From the NCBI GenBank assembly GCA_040954595.2, contig CM082586.2, positions 248,001-312,000 on the forward strand: a DNA stretch of 64,000 nucleotides. The letters run 5' to 3'. How positions within the stretch are numbered: position 1 is the first letter of the stretch; the number at the start of each line of letters is the position of its first letter. The notes beneath the pieces are model-generated. The model saw nothing but the letters and a program-made list of their open reading frames with translations. It made no database searches and was not told where the DNA came from. The DNA comes from Balanoglossus misakiensis (Eukaryota > Hemichordata). Position numbers and translations under genes: made by a program. Shown one piece after another: positions 13,262-29,931 of this stretch.

Positions 13262-16200
13262 TTACTTTTTAGAGGCTTTGCTTTTCGGTTTGTCTTCCTC
13301 CACAAGAGAAGGGTCGATATTGATTTGGATGTGAGGAGCCCTCCAGAAGGTGAAGCTGCTATATTCATTGGGAGAGGTGAATTCATACGATGTCGTCTTG
13401 CCTTCCACTGGAGGAAATAAATGATCAACTAAGTCACTCAGTTTGGTGTACCTGTTGAAGAAAGAACAGATGAGGTCAAAGGTCATGTTTCACATATAAT
13501 TGCTGCTTTGTCTCTGTTATTTTTACTTTATGAGTCACTGTGCAGAAAGGAAAATGTCTTAATGTTACTTACGAAGACTGGAAAGTTTGTGTCAGCTCAT
13601 GCTTGAGTTCTCCTCTCGGATTAATGGTGAAAATTCTGGAGATTGGAATATCTAATGCACGATATGCCCAGACATCCTGTAAAGTCATTCACAGAAAAAC
13701 ATACGTTAAGAATTAACTCTTCACTTTCATTAAAATCACATCAATAATGTCGTGCTCAACAAGCTGACATAATCCACATATACTACTTACATTGATTTTA
13801 TTTCCAAAACCTGCACAAAATGGATTACCATCACTGCCTTGAAACAATGCTTGAATATCTCGTAAACAGCTGATTTTAAATTCTTCTGGTTTCCGTTCAA
13901 TAACCTCCCTGTGAAAGCAGAAAAAATGTTTTGTGTTAACAGATGAGAATTCATCTCCATGTTATGAATATGAAATTTTACAAACCAACTTTGTCCGATG
14001 CAGACGGTTATAAATAAGTTTAATTCGAGACAAAGATTCAATGGTTTCATTGCAAGCAGAGCCAACAATTACAAAGCAGTTGAACTCACTTGTGGAAAGC
14101 TGTGATGAGTGAAGTTGGTGATAACAACAACGGTCCATCTGGCAAAGCAGTCTGTTCTTGCTTGACACTCTTCAGATAACCTTTAGTCAGAGATGCCTGA
14201 CCAATAGCACGCGCCGATAGATACAAGAACTGGTAGCCATTGGACCTGATAGTTGTGTAAAGGTTCGCAACTCCTGATTGGGTCCAATCTTTGCCAAACA
14301 CTGGTAAGATCTGTCCCATGACATCAGATTTGGTGATAGTGCCATCGATGTCGGAGATGATGATTTTGTTGTCGTAGTTCCACAGATACACAGTGCATTT
14401 ACATCTGCAGGTTCCTTGATATCGAGTTGTCACTGAATATACGATTTCATTAGCACCACTTTTTAAATTCAACTTGGCCTTCAAGAGACAAGAGAAGAAG
14501 GATTTATTACTAACACAAACATAGAATAATAGGCTTCAAGTTTTAATTGAATCACTGATTTCACTAAACACAAAATGTGCAAAGCAAATATTAGTGACAT
14601 GAACTCAGAACGATCTTACTTTCTGCAATGCAATTACTTACAATTTTATCACTTGAAAGCCTGACTGTTTTCTTGAATCTTTCTCTTCCTGTTTCATAAA
14701 GATCAGCTGTTTCAGCTGACTCTGTTTCTTTCACATCGGATTCTGATTGTGAGGCGGATTTTTGTCGTGTTGGTGTTGGTTGTTCTTCTTCACTGGATGA
14801 ACTGTCGGATTTCTGTCGCCTGAAAAAGAAACATGAAACATAATTTGTAAGTGAAAGAACAACTGTTTGGGGTCCATGAAATATACCAGAGAGTTTTTCT
14901 GTTAGTGACAGTGTGTGGCTGTTGGATAGGAGTTTCACCTTGAAAGTTCCTTTTTTGGCGATGAAGGTGGACTATTCGGTTGACTGCTATCACTCAATAC
15001 TTTTTCATCAGATTTCGAACTGTCTGTGGGTTTGTTGGATCTTCTCCAGGAAAACCACGATGTGAGACGACGACTTTCTTTCTTTGAGTCTTTTGTCAGT
15101 CTATCAGCAACATCCTAGAATGAAGAAGAAAATGGTTACGTTGAATGGATTTGCACAGATTTTCAGAAATAAACCAAAATAATTGATAATGATGTCCAAG
15201 ATACGAAATCCTACACAGGAGATAACTCACCTCAGGAAGTGGTCTTTGGAAGACAACCAGGGACATAATTAATGGACTTGCTGACTGCCAATTGTAATAC
15301 TTGCCACCAAATCTTAAGACTAAATTTTGATCAGCTAAAATACTGGGATTCTTACAGAAGTCATTGTACGTCACCAATGACTGTAGAAATTTTTCTGAAA
15401 GTAAAGGTAACAAGGAAGATAATGTTATGAAAAGGCTTTGTTTATACCCGAGATGTGATTTGCTAGAATCAGTCACATGATAGGAATGTAGAATGACTAT
15501 TTCCCTAGGGAAACAGTCACAACATCTGTCCAACTTGAGTGCATATCAGGACATGATCATGAGTTGTGCTATAATACACATATTGCCAAACCAAAATTTT
15601 GATATCATTTTCAAACTTACCCATAGGTATATCCCCTTCTGATTTATCCAAACCGCCGCACAATGACAATGCCAAGTCACCTAACTGTTCACTGCGAAAC
15701 AAAATGAAAACCATGTGTTGTAGAATTATTACTTGCATAAAATGTGTATTACCTACAATTTGAAAGTGGTACAAGAAAAGTGTATATTTGATAAGCACAT
15801 AAATGAATGTCATCACCATGGTTTGGTCCAAACCCATTTCTTTCTATGGTAAAGTTGGACATCTACAAAAGGAAATGGGGGTGATAGGGTTCATGATGTT
15901 TTCACTGCACAACCAACAAGCATGCACGTACGGTAATACAAGGAGATGATATGAAGCCGTACACAGGTCTGGAGTACTGCTGGAGAGATCAGCAAGGTAC
16001 AAGACCGAACAAGTTTTGGAGAGGAAGGTTGAAAAGATAGATTGTTTACGCTACAGGAACTGGCATGGAAACATGTACGTGTATACAACTAGACAAGTTA
16101 GTGTACCGGTACTTCAAGTTCTAGTTCTACTCCCTAAAACATTCTACAAAGAGGGGTGGAAGCTTAGCATCTAAAGAGTCTGTACCTTATAGTCTGAAAG

Positions 16201-19146
16201 ATCAAAACCTACCCAGTTTCATCTGTGGAAGTAGCCTTACTGATATTATTAGCTCTTGTTAAAAGATGATCAGGTGTTGTTAGAAGACTAGCAGAGATGC
16301 AGAGAGGAAAGAGAGAGAGAGGAATGGGTATGTTATGTGTTGTATTAGAAAAGACAAAATGTAGACATGCTGAAGAGTAGCATATTAGTTAAGTCCCCCT
16401 CCACATCCACACACACACACACTGTCTACATTAAATTTTGTATGTCAGCCAAACCTGGTTAAGTACATGAATCATTCACAGATAGCCTCTTCACCTCTTT
16501 TTAAATTATACTTTTTAGTGAATTTCCTCTTGCAAGAAATGAGACAGAATATTCAAAATACTGATTGAAATCCTCACCTGGAATCTTCAAACGGATGCTG
16601 AGAATCTGTTCCGCTGTCAATACTCCCCTCCCCTCCTTCCAATGAAATTGGAGACTGCACAGCAGACTGTCTGTCTTCATCTGCTGTTGCCAAGGAAACC
16701 TCCTCCTTTTCATCATCTTTGTTGTCATCTTTGATTGGTTGAATTTGATTTGCAGGTATGGTTCTGAATCAGAAACAGAAATGAACAACATTGATTATAT
16801 TACACAGAAAGACACTGATATAAATGTATTTTTTGTCTGTGTTCATTTATAATTAAACTCTTCATTGATAATAACCACTGTCATGATACAGACATAGTAA
16901 TGTATGGTATGGGTAGGTTAAGAGAGGCAGTCGATAATACTATTGACTTACGGTTTTGTTAAGTAAAGAGCTGCCACTTCCGGATCTAACTCATCCATAT
17001 TATTTGTCAGTTCTTCCAGATATATTCCACCTTCTATACTTTGACTGTGTCTAATCTTCTTTGTTCTCCTCATAAACTGGAACACGCTACCCAGCATGGA
17101 CTGTTTCTGTTTCGACTCCATATCAGCCTCTGATTCTTGTGTTGCATCGGTCGGCTCGGACGTACTGGCCACATCATCCGTGGGAGTTGGTTTGGTATTT
17201 TCAGGTTGAGATACTGGTGGTTTTACAGTCTGTCGATCAAAGATATAATCATGAGATTATGTTCTGTTGCTCACTTGCAAATTATGAGAAGTTATTGGAA
17301 AGCTGTTCGATATTGTGGCATTTTGGACGACCCACCAAGGTGTATTGCATGATGTTTTCATCCGTGCAATGTTTACATCCCCAATCCTGGTTGTATGTTT
17401 TGATCATCCTCACTACAAACAATGAGACCGTACCATTAACGAGGAGATAATAGGGTATATACTTACTGGAGGTACCTGTACTTGTGGAAGTTCACCCCAG
17501 TTCCATTTCACATTCACAACTTCTTCCTCTCTGTCCAAATTTTCTTTCCTTTGTAATTCTGCTTCCGTGTCACTCTTGGGTGTTCCAGGTCTTGGACTAA
17601 CGATTGGACTTAAATGAAACAGAGAGAGAGAGAAAGAGAGTTAATTGTGCTAACCAGGAATGAAAATACACACTGTACAATGTATATGTCAAGTTTTGAA
17701 TCAGTATGCAGCAGCATTGTTTCTTACCTGTCTAGAGGAGTTGCATCTCCGTCAGAAAATGGATAAAAATCCGGAATGTACGGAATGTGGTGAGGCAGAT
17801 GTTCCAGTTGCTGCTCCTCGTCCGACTGAATCACTTGGATGTGACTCAAATCAGTGTCTGAATTGATAGTAATGGTTTCAACTTCAATGTCCTCGTCATT
17901 TTCATCTGTTGAAATGTCCATCTGAAAGATGTCTTCAACAGATTGATTACTAGACTGACTTTCACTCCTTTGAGTGTTACTTCTACTTTTATTGGCTTTT
18001 CCACTCTTGCGACGTTTCCGCAGAACTTTTCGCTTGGATTCACTTTCATCATCTTTGCCTCGTTCTGATCGTGACACCCTCTTTTCACTCTCTGCTTCTG
18101 ACAAACTGGCGACACTGCAATTCCTCGACAAATCCAAATGTGATTTTTTCATTTCTCCATCTCCAGTTTCTATGGTGATCTCCACTGGTTTATTGACATC
18201 TTCGATATTGACGGTCACAGAATCTGAACCAGACGGTTCCTTCAATGCCTCAGCAACACCACTGATTAACAATTTGTCTTCCTCAGAGGTGGCCAGTTCT
18301 TCACCTTTGACCTTTTCCATCATCTCTGCATGAAGACTCTTCAGTCCAGCTTCCATGAGGTCATCGTAAGACATAATTGGAGATGTGGCCAGATAATCCG
18401 GTATCTGAAATTACAAGATGACAAAATTTAGCTTTCAATTTCATAAAAATGTGAATTATTCCCGCGACAAAACTTAATTTGATAGGAAGGACAACATAAA
18501 TTTTTTTTCTAAAGCATACCACAATCACTTTTCAGATAATATCACCTACCTCCTCTCCATCGGTTTCTTCAACAAAGAAAGCTTCACCAGTCTCTCCTAG
18601 TTTCATTTGTAGATCAACAGGCTCACCATTGATTTCAATATCAACCTAAAGCAGATTAAAACATCATAGAAATGTCTGATTATGTATTTAAATGTGTGAT
18701 GTGTGTACGTATGTATCCTGTCCATGCATACATACATACACAGTACACAGTTACGAAGTATGTCGTTTGATTGGTCCAGTACAAAGTGCTTGACACTAAA
18801 GTAGAGCGTAATTTAAAGTAAGGGTACCAGGAGAAACGATAGGCGGTATCATCTCCACAGCATTGTTTCTTGAGTCACTGGACTCACTCATCAGGAGACT
18901 AGACGTACACATTTATGTGTACCATGTATGAAAAATGATAATTTTTGATATGTACACCACACTTACCACTTTCTCTCTGCTCCGCAAGACTCCCATTTTG
19001 CCAAATCTGACATGGAACGGAGAACACAAGAAACTGCCATCTTCTTGTTTCACCACAATAACATCGATTGCACCGGTTAAAGTTGCTGCATTGATCTCTT
19101 TGTAAAAGTCTTTAAAGTTGGACAAAAATCGGCCAAAATAATTCAT
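13262..19146 (-). CDS. LPIN: Lipin, Mg2+-dependent phosphatidate phosphatase and transcriptional coregulator
   Basis: Fifteen coding exons: 18967-19146, 18550-18645, 17728-18404, 17467-17608, 16952-17229, 16578-16763, 16213-16287, 15621-15691, 15231-15394, 14939-15114, 14642-14819, 14090-14478, 13791-13908, 13573-13676 and 13262-13451; 3024 nt, 1007 aa, phases consistent. Lipins convert phosphatidic acid to diacylglycerol in triglyceride and phospholipid synthesis and also act in the nucleus (family knowledge). Seen: the N-LIP domain from the first residues ([10 protein letters not shown], then [20 protein letters not shown]); a basic stretch [16 protein letters not shown] in exon 3, a likely nuclear localisation signal; the WNWGELP motif; the SWFSWRR motif; and the catalytic haloacid-dehalogenase-type motif DIDGT at about 784-788. 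The vertebrate LxxIL coactivator motif reads MGQIL here. The middle is serine- and acid-rich and less conserved. The exon at 16213-16287 rests on splice signals and phase more than on similarity. Confidence 0.96.
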
Positions 19147-23094
<3,948 letters not shown>

Positions 23095-24102
23095 ATGTTG
23101 CGTGTTACGGAATCAAGGCGTGGTGAGTCGGTTTCTTCTAAGAAACGCAACAATCTGAAGAACAACAACGGTAACTGGGTATGGGGTGTGTATATACTAC
23201 GTGTAGTATGCCTCATCTCGGCTTATCTGTTCATATATAACATCGGAACGATACAGGCCACAGTGAACCACCTTTGGGAATTTTTACGCAATAATTGGTT
23301 CTATCGCTTACCATATTTTGAGACTATCTTCGTCGTGGGTTACTACTCCATATTTCTGTGGTTACCGATTATCATCGACTATACTGGCGTGTTTGACCGG
23401 TACAAATTGGAGCCAAAAGAAAAATTGCCTCTACCGTCTGCACTGATGTATGTCTGTGAAACTCTGGTATATGTGGCGCCCTTAGCAACGATGGATACCT
23501 TCATGGTGAAAAAGTACGCAGGAGTAACTGATGCTGACCTCACAGAAGTTCGAAAATCTTGGATTCAAACCGAACGTATTCTACCGAAAGATCCACCAGA
23601 TGTTCAGATAATGGTGTTTCATCTCATAGCATCTTTCATCATATACGATTTTTTGATATTTTTAATGCATTACACTTTACATACGAACAGGTGGTTGTAT
23701 GACAATATCCACGCCTGCCACCATGATCATCGGGGGTTACACAGTCGTATCACCAACAAGTTGCATATTATAGAGCGAGTTTCCATCGTTCTGACTGCAA
23801 ATTTTGCCCTGAAAGTAATAGGAAGTCACCCCCTGACACGCACACTATTTATACCCATATTTGTCAGCTGGTTGTCTGAGAGCCATATGGGCTATGACTT
23901 CCCATGGTCATATGACAAAATCGTGCCTTTTGGTATTCTTGGAGGTGCCAGGTCACATCAGACTCATCACGTGACGCGTAACAGAAATTTCCAACCTTTC
24001 TTCACATATATTGATAAACTGGTTCTCCAAAACCACAAAAAGTACAGAATGAGGTCATCGACGTCCATTTTTCTGTTTCATGAGGGCGTGCCTGATGAAT
24101 AG
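23095..24102 (+). CDS. Fatty acid hydroxylase superfamily protein, cholesterol 25-hydroxylase-like
   Basis: One uninterrupted coding exon, 335 aa. Members are non-haem di-iron membrane enzymes of the ER acting on sterols or fatty acyl lipids. The three histidine boxes that bind iron are present: HxxxH at 192-196, HxxHH at 206-210 and HxxHH at 288-292, plus further histidines between them (212, 216, 224). Hydrophobic segments lie around 31-52, 76-96, 172-191 and 229-260, fitting a multi-pass protein. The single coding exon recalls vertebrate CH25H, which is intronless, and the length is somewhat above the human enzyme (272 aa) because of a longer N-terminus. A splice acceptor (CTCTCCCCGCAG) five bases before the ATG suggests a spliced 5' UTR exon, so this is unlikely to be a recent retrocopy. 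AATAAA occurs at 24340-24345. Substrate is inferred from family only. Confidence 0.88.
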   Translation: MLRVTESRRGESVSSKKRNNLKNNNGNWVWGVYILRVVCLISAYLFIYNIGTIQATVNHLWEFLRNNWFYRLPYFETIFVVGYYSIFLWLPIIIDYTGVFDRYKLEPKEKLPLPSALMYVCETLVYVAPLATMDTFMVKKYAGVTDADLTEVRKSWIQTERILPKDPPDVQIMVFHLIASFIIYDFLIFLMHYTLHTNRWLYDNIHACHHDHRGLHSRITNKLHIIERVSIVLTANFALKVIGSHPLTRTLFIPIFVSWLSESHMGYDFPWSYDKIVPFGILGGARSHQTHHVTRNRNFQPFFTYIDKLVLQNHKKYRMRSSTSIFLFHEGVPDE

Positions 24103-26749
24103 ATCTGTGGCACCTGACAAGGTTGAATCTAAACAAATAGTAGTGCAGCACTGTTTTGCATCTGACGAAGGAGACTACATGTATCCGAAATCAGCTGATC
24201 TCATCAAACCTTAGTCTATATTGCAATGTATTCTTCATTTAAAACAAACTTGTATACACCTGTTTATATTTGTTTCGTTATATTTGAAATAGCAAGTGGT
24301 TACATTGTTGACGCTAATTCTTATCTGTATTTATTTATTAATAAATATAGAAGTTAACTGTAATGTGTATGCATGTCTTATTTTAAGCTAGTATTTACAA
24401 TCCATGGCCACCACAGCAAAATACTTTGCATCCAATGACAGGTGTCTATGCGTCTCTTAAAAGCAATTCATTATCAAAAATATTTACGATTTTGGGGTGG
24501 TGATGACAGGTAAACTCTCCCGCCATGCCAAACAAACTTTTTGGAACTTTGCTCCCACTCTTGGTTTATTATTGGTGAACACAGTTACTGTAGTCATTTT
24601 AATAGAAAACGAGTTGTACAATGTATTGAATATTGAAATAAAAATCTCCATATTTCGAATCGTTTAAGACTTCGTGCATTTGCTGCAATTAACGAAAATA
24701 GCACGTTATACCCACAAAATTTCTATCATAACAAAATTGTATGTTCATCCATCCATTTTAATTCTGCTCTTTCATTATCTATTAATAGAGATAACCATCT
24801 GGCCACGATGTGATCGTTATTCGTCGACAAAGCTTGGGTCGCAAATCATGCAAATGATTGACTGGATTTCTGGCTGTGATTCCAAGCGTTGATGACTGAC
24901 CAAGGTGAGTCCCATGATTAACTCATTAAGATCTTTAGCTAATTATACTATCTTGTAAGTACAGTCACAGATGGTAATGAGATCACATTTTTGATCGCAG
25001 CACACCGCGTAACATACCTACACTCCAGAGGTAATGTGTGTAGGCTTATATACTTGATAGTTTAAAAACCATGTTTGCCAATGTGTCACACTGGAATCAA
25101 ACAGTTCAGTGTCTCCAGTATGATTTATCATTCCATGTAGGTATTCAGGTTAATACTCCCTGAAAATCACACCACGCATCGGAATAGCCTTGCTTGATTA
25201 CCAAATGACTTGGTCAAAATATACTTTATGCATAAGAAACCATGACAACAACCAACATAAAATATATAAATCGATTCTAACATCATTTGACCCACTTCTC
25301 GACTTGAGCTCCCAAGTGAATTTTTGCTCCCAGCCGATTGGTCAAAACGGGCGTGTGAACAATAGCAACTTTTAAGGCTTCCCACCATGCACCAGTCACC
25401 CGACATGACAACTGCCAATGTTCAAAGTTTAAATTCCAACATCATCGTCTTTTACTCGAGTCTGCTGACACCAACAAATATCAAATCTCATTACATGACA
25501 TAAAGAGATATACAGACTTTCTTACAGACTTGAACCAAGTCTATCTCAGACAATTCACGAAAATCACTAAGGTAGTGCCAGTTGTAATTCAAAACATCAT
25601 CTACTGACATCAATGCAGGTCACGTGAGAGATGGATGCCTCACGTGAATCATTCGGTGTAATGTCACGTGTCTCCGAAGTAACAATATCAGGACAGGAGT
25701 TTGGTATCAAGAAAGTGTACAGTAGCAATTTCTTAAACGAGTAAATTGTAATTCCCAAGATGTCTGTTGGAGATAATTTTGGCAAGAACGGCAGTTTGAC
25801 AAAAAATCAGAGCTCAGTCATACCTGAACTTCACGGGATCTAATAAATAAAGATTCGTTTACTGACAGTAAATGATATATGATTTGTACTTTGTGTGAAA
25901 ATATCATTGTGACCTGGAAACGAGGTCATTGAGTATTTGCAAAAGGACTATCTCGTATTCAAGTATTTGTTCAGTGAATTATCAATGAGGAGAGTTTAAT
26001 CGAAGACAGAGTCAACTTTTTTGGTTCTATTTCTGCGGATTTCAACACTGATGCGTAATGGTAGACACACTTTGTTAATGTTTGGATATTTTTGTCGTGT
26101 TGCCGCTTGTATCTGCATTAGCATCGTCTATAGATGACACAAGCGAACACTAACTATCGACGCAATTTAATTATTAGCAGTTATCTTATCACTAGAAAAT
26201 TATTAGGGTCACGAAATGGCTGATGAAATCGTAGCCACTATAAACTGCATGGTACAGAAAATGAAATAATCAATGAGAGGCTTAGGTTAACCCTTTAAAT
26301 GCTATTATTATAGAGAAATACAGAAAGAGTCGCTTGTGTAACTCATTAGCAGCAGGGTCAGGGCCCCTTTTCGCCACTATTTGACTGTACACATAATTAT
26401 CTCTGTCCGTGTCAGACATGCCATTTATCATTCAAAGTTTGGAGGTCATCCAAACATCCAAATATGGCCGGTGCATGAGTGTGAGCAAGCTCGAAGGTAA
26501 ATCATCATTAGTTGGTCTGAAATTCTTGTTGCATCATTATTTTTTCTCTTGAATCATACAAATGTACAGTATTTTTTTTCTCAGCTATCTTTCACCTCTT
26601 CAATGTGAACCTTAGGAGATAAAATGATATTTTCACTCGACCTCTCACCTATCGTTAATTATGTGAAGAGCAGCTCTCTCTACGAAAACTTCATTTATCC
26701 ATATGTTCTTTTCCAGAAGGTTGAGAAATTACTCATCAGACCCGTAACC
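24103..26749. other. Intergenic, no gene seen
   Basis: Hydroxylase 3' UTR at the left end; then AT-rich sequence without convincing reading frames. An acceptor (TTTTCCAG, ending at 26716) precedes the SLC22 start, so its 5' UTR is probably partly encoded here. Several TGATTGG/CCAATC-like boxes are present, but none is placed clearly enough to call a promoter. Confidence 0.4.
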
Positions 26750-29700
26750 ATGAAGTTCGACGACATAATACCCCTACTGGGGGAATTCGGACGTTACCAA
26801 AAGTATATGTACACGTTGATTTGCATATCCGCGATACCAGCAGCGTGGTTCAATCTGGCCAACAGTTTTCTAAGCGCATCATCTGACCATTATTGCCAAG
26901 TATACGACAATCAGACCTTTGAGACGACATCGCCTCTTAAAAACTGTACCATCCCATATGATGATCATGAGGATTATTGGGAAGAATGCTATCGATATGA
27001 TCTGAATATGTCCAAAGGAATATCCGAGGAACTCTGTTTCCCAAGGACTGGTACAATTGAATGCGACAGGGGCTGGGTGTATGATACTTCTGTTTATGAA
27101 AGAACTGTAGTGCACGAGGTAAGATACTCTATAAGTGCTGCATCATCCAAGTCGTGAATTTCATTGATTTTGATTGGTTGAATAATTGATTGATTGACTG
27201 ATCGATTGATTTACTATTATTGGGGGGGGGGGGAGGCTGGATATTTAACACGCTTTAAGAATTGGACAAGAAACAGTTACGTATACAAAGATCAATAATA
27301 ATAATATATTGTTATTTCCCTTAGTATGACTTGGTTTGTTCAAGAAACTGGATGAGTCAGTTATCCAAATCCATTGTTCCTGTTGGAAATTTGATCGGAG
27401 CTTTACTTTGTGGCCAATTCGCAGATATGTAAGTTGATGACGCCTACGAATGTGTCACGTGGGTTTACATTCTATTTAATGAAATGACGACTTTGCCATA
27501 CTTATATGTGTGTTCATTTGATTTGATAAAAGCCGAATTTTTTCCATCCACGATTTTGTTTGATTTCAGAATTGGAAGAAAGCCGACATTTGTGGTATCT
27601 TTGCTGGTTGCTATAGTTACCTGTATCTGTTGTGCCTTCTCACCCGGATATGGTTTCTTCCTCACCTGTCAACTTATACTTGGCATCTGTTCCACAGGCA
27701 TGTTTCTGGTTGGCTATGTTATAGGTAAGGCAAGACAAGATAAATTCTACCACTACTGGACAATAATCACAACTCTCACATCAGAAATAACATTAAATTT
27801 TCCAATAATTGATCTCACTATGGTTAGAATCACTTATTGGATCTCGTTGCCGTTGATTTGCAGGTGTGGAATTAGTGGGTGTTGAATACAGAACAATGTG
27901 CGGAATCATCATTGAAATCTTCTTTGCCCTTGGGTACATGATACTGGCTGTTGTTGCTGCTGCAGTACAAGGCGACTGGAGAAAAATTCAGTTCATTGAA
28001 GGAATTTGTTGCCTGATCTTTATACCATACTTCTGGTGAGTGAATACAATCTGCATTGTAATTCTAGTTGGAACAACAGATGGATTGGTGGGTGCGTGGG
28101 TGATGGATGGATGGATGGATGGATGCGGGTGACAAAATAGACAGACTGATTCTCTAATTGCCTTTTGTATAAATTTCGGAACTAGGTTGATAAATGAATC
28201 CGTGAGATGGTTGATACAAAAATGCAAGTATGATAAAGCTGAAGTCATCCTGAACAAGGCGGCCAAATGGAACAAAGTAGAATTACCAGCCGATATATTT
28301 GCAGAAGAAAGAGAGTTTGAAAAACTGACACACGAAGAGAAAGAAGCACTAAAGCAGGTATAGTCACGTGACATATATGATAATTGCCACACCGTAAATT
28401 TCAGAGTCACAACTAACTTGTTTGGGTGACATAGCCTCCATTTTTGATGATTAAAAATGTTATTTTCTGATGTGTAACAGGAAGATACGGTGGACGAAGG
28501 TCAAAAGACAATGGCAGATTTATTCAAAACGCCAAATTTGAGATGGAGAACGATTAATATGGGTTATCAATGGTGAGTCCTTAATTAAGTTATTGACTAA
28601 TTTATAATATTTCAAGTATACCGATTTTAAAAAATTGTTGATATTGGAAAGCATACAACGCAGGTGCCCAGAATGGTTTTACATTGCCTCTTGTTTCGGG
28701 CTATTTTTGCATATTGCGCTATTTTTTATTAATTGAAATTATGTTAATTTCCACTTTCAGGTTCGCAGTTAGTTTTGTTTACTATGGATTATCGCTGAAC
28801 ACTGACCAGTTGGGAGTCAACCCCTACGTAGCATTCCTCATTTCCGGTGCTGTAGAAATCCCAGCATACCTTGTGGTTTGGTGGCTTTTGAATGTTTTGG
28901 GTCGACGCTGGTCTCAGTTCTGGTTTATGATTCTTGGTGGATTGGCGTTGATTATCAGTACACCTCCAGGTAAAAATATACACGTATATATAGATACACA
29001 GATACATAGATAAATACATACATAGATGTACATAAGCTACATACACACACATATATAGTTGGACGGATTTTGGCGTGAATGTGAAAATGTTAAATATCTT
29101 GATATTCAGACATACCTGAAGTATCGGCACTTTGGGCAACTGTCGGGAAATTCTTCATCGCTGGATGCTTTGCTATAGTCTACGTCTTTGCAGGTGAATT
29201 ATTCCCAACCACTGTCAGGTAAGAATTGAAGAAGTACAACTTCATAATTACTCATTTAATTCGTGTTATTGAACGCCACCCTAATTCGGTTCTATTCTCT
29301 TCTGTTGAGATCCTGTCCGCCACTTCTTTCTTCTCGTTGTTCCTTCACCCCTTTTGATTCACTTTTTTTCCAGAAATGCAGGGATGGGTTTCTCATCAAC
29401 ATGTGCCCGTATAGGCAGTATCATCTCTCCCTACGTCATGTTGCTGATTGATGTTTGGTATCCACTGCCATATCTGATCATGGCGATTGCCGCCATCATC
29501 GGTGGATTTCTGATATTGTTTCTGCCAGAAACCATGGGAGAGGATTTCCCAGAGACGCTCCATGAAGGTGAAATATTTGGAACGTAAGTAGAAGCGATTA
29601 TGTAACAATAACAATTGCGTTTGGAGGAGTCGACTTGGAATACATTCACCAATGAAACTAAGCTTTCATGGTATCAACATTTTTGCTATCTAGGCCTGAG

Positions 29701-29931
29701 TGGGATATTCTTAAGAAGGAAAAGCAGATAGCAGCAGAAAGAGCAGATATGAACGACGTTGATGTACAAGTTGATATGGACCAGGTCGAAGAGGAGTCAC
29801 CGATAGATGGCGCTGTGGTCGACGCAAACCAAGTCATAAACCATGCCAGTTCATCGCCGTCCAAAAATCACAAAGCTGGTATTGACAACGGAAATTTTGA
29901 GCTTAACGAGATGGATAAAACAATCAACTAA
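26750..29931 (+). CDS. SLC22-family organic ion transporter (OCT/OCTN-like)
   Basis: Ten coding exons: 26750-27118, 27325-27428, 27570-27724, 27864-28035, 28186-28357, 28481-28572, 28761-28969, 29110-29218, 29374-29583 and 29694-29931; 1830 nt, 609 aa, all phases fit. A plasma membrane major facilitator for organic cations, zwitterions or anions. Seen: the N-terminal opening DDIIPLLGEFGRYQ; a first membrane helix followed by a large extracellular loop with cysteines and N-glycosylation sites (exon 1); YDLVCSRNWMSQ; the MFS signature GQFADIIGRKP between helices 2 and 3; ESVRWLIQK after helix 6; and GELFPTTVRNAGMGFSSTCARIG near helices 10-11. The C-terminal tail is long and acidic, making the protein longer than typical SLC22 members (about 550 aa). 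The chosen ATG starts the conserved N-terminus; an in-frame upstream ATG at 26624 is separated from it by an apparent acceptor at 26716. Confidence 0.94.
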
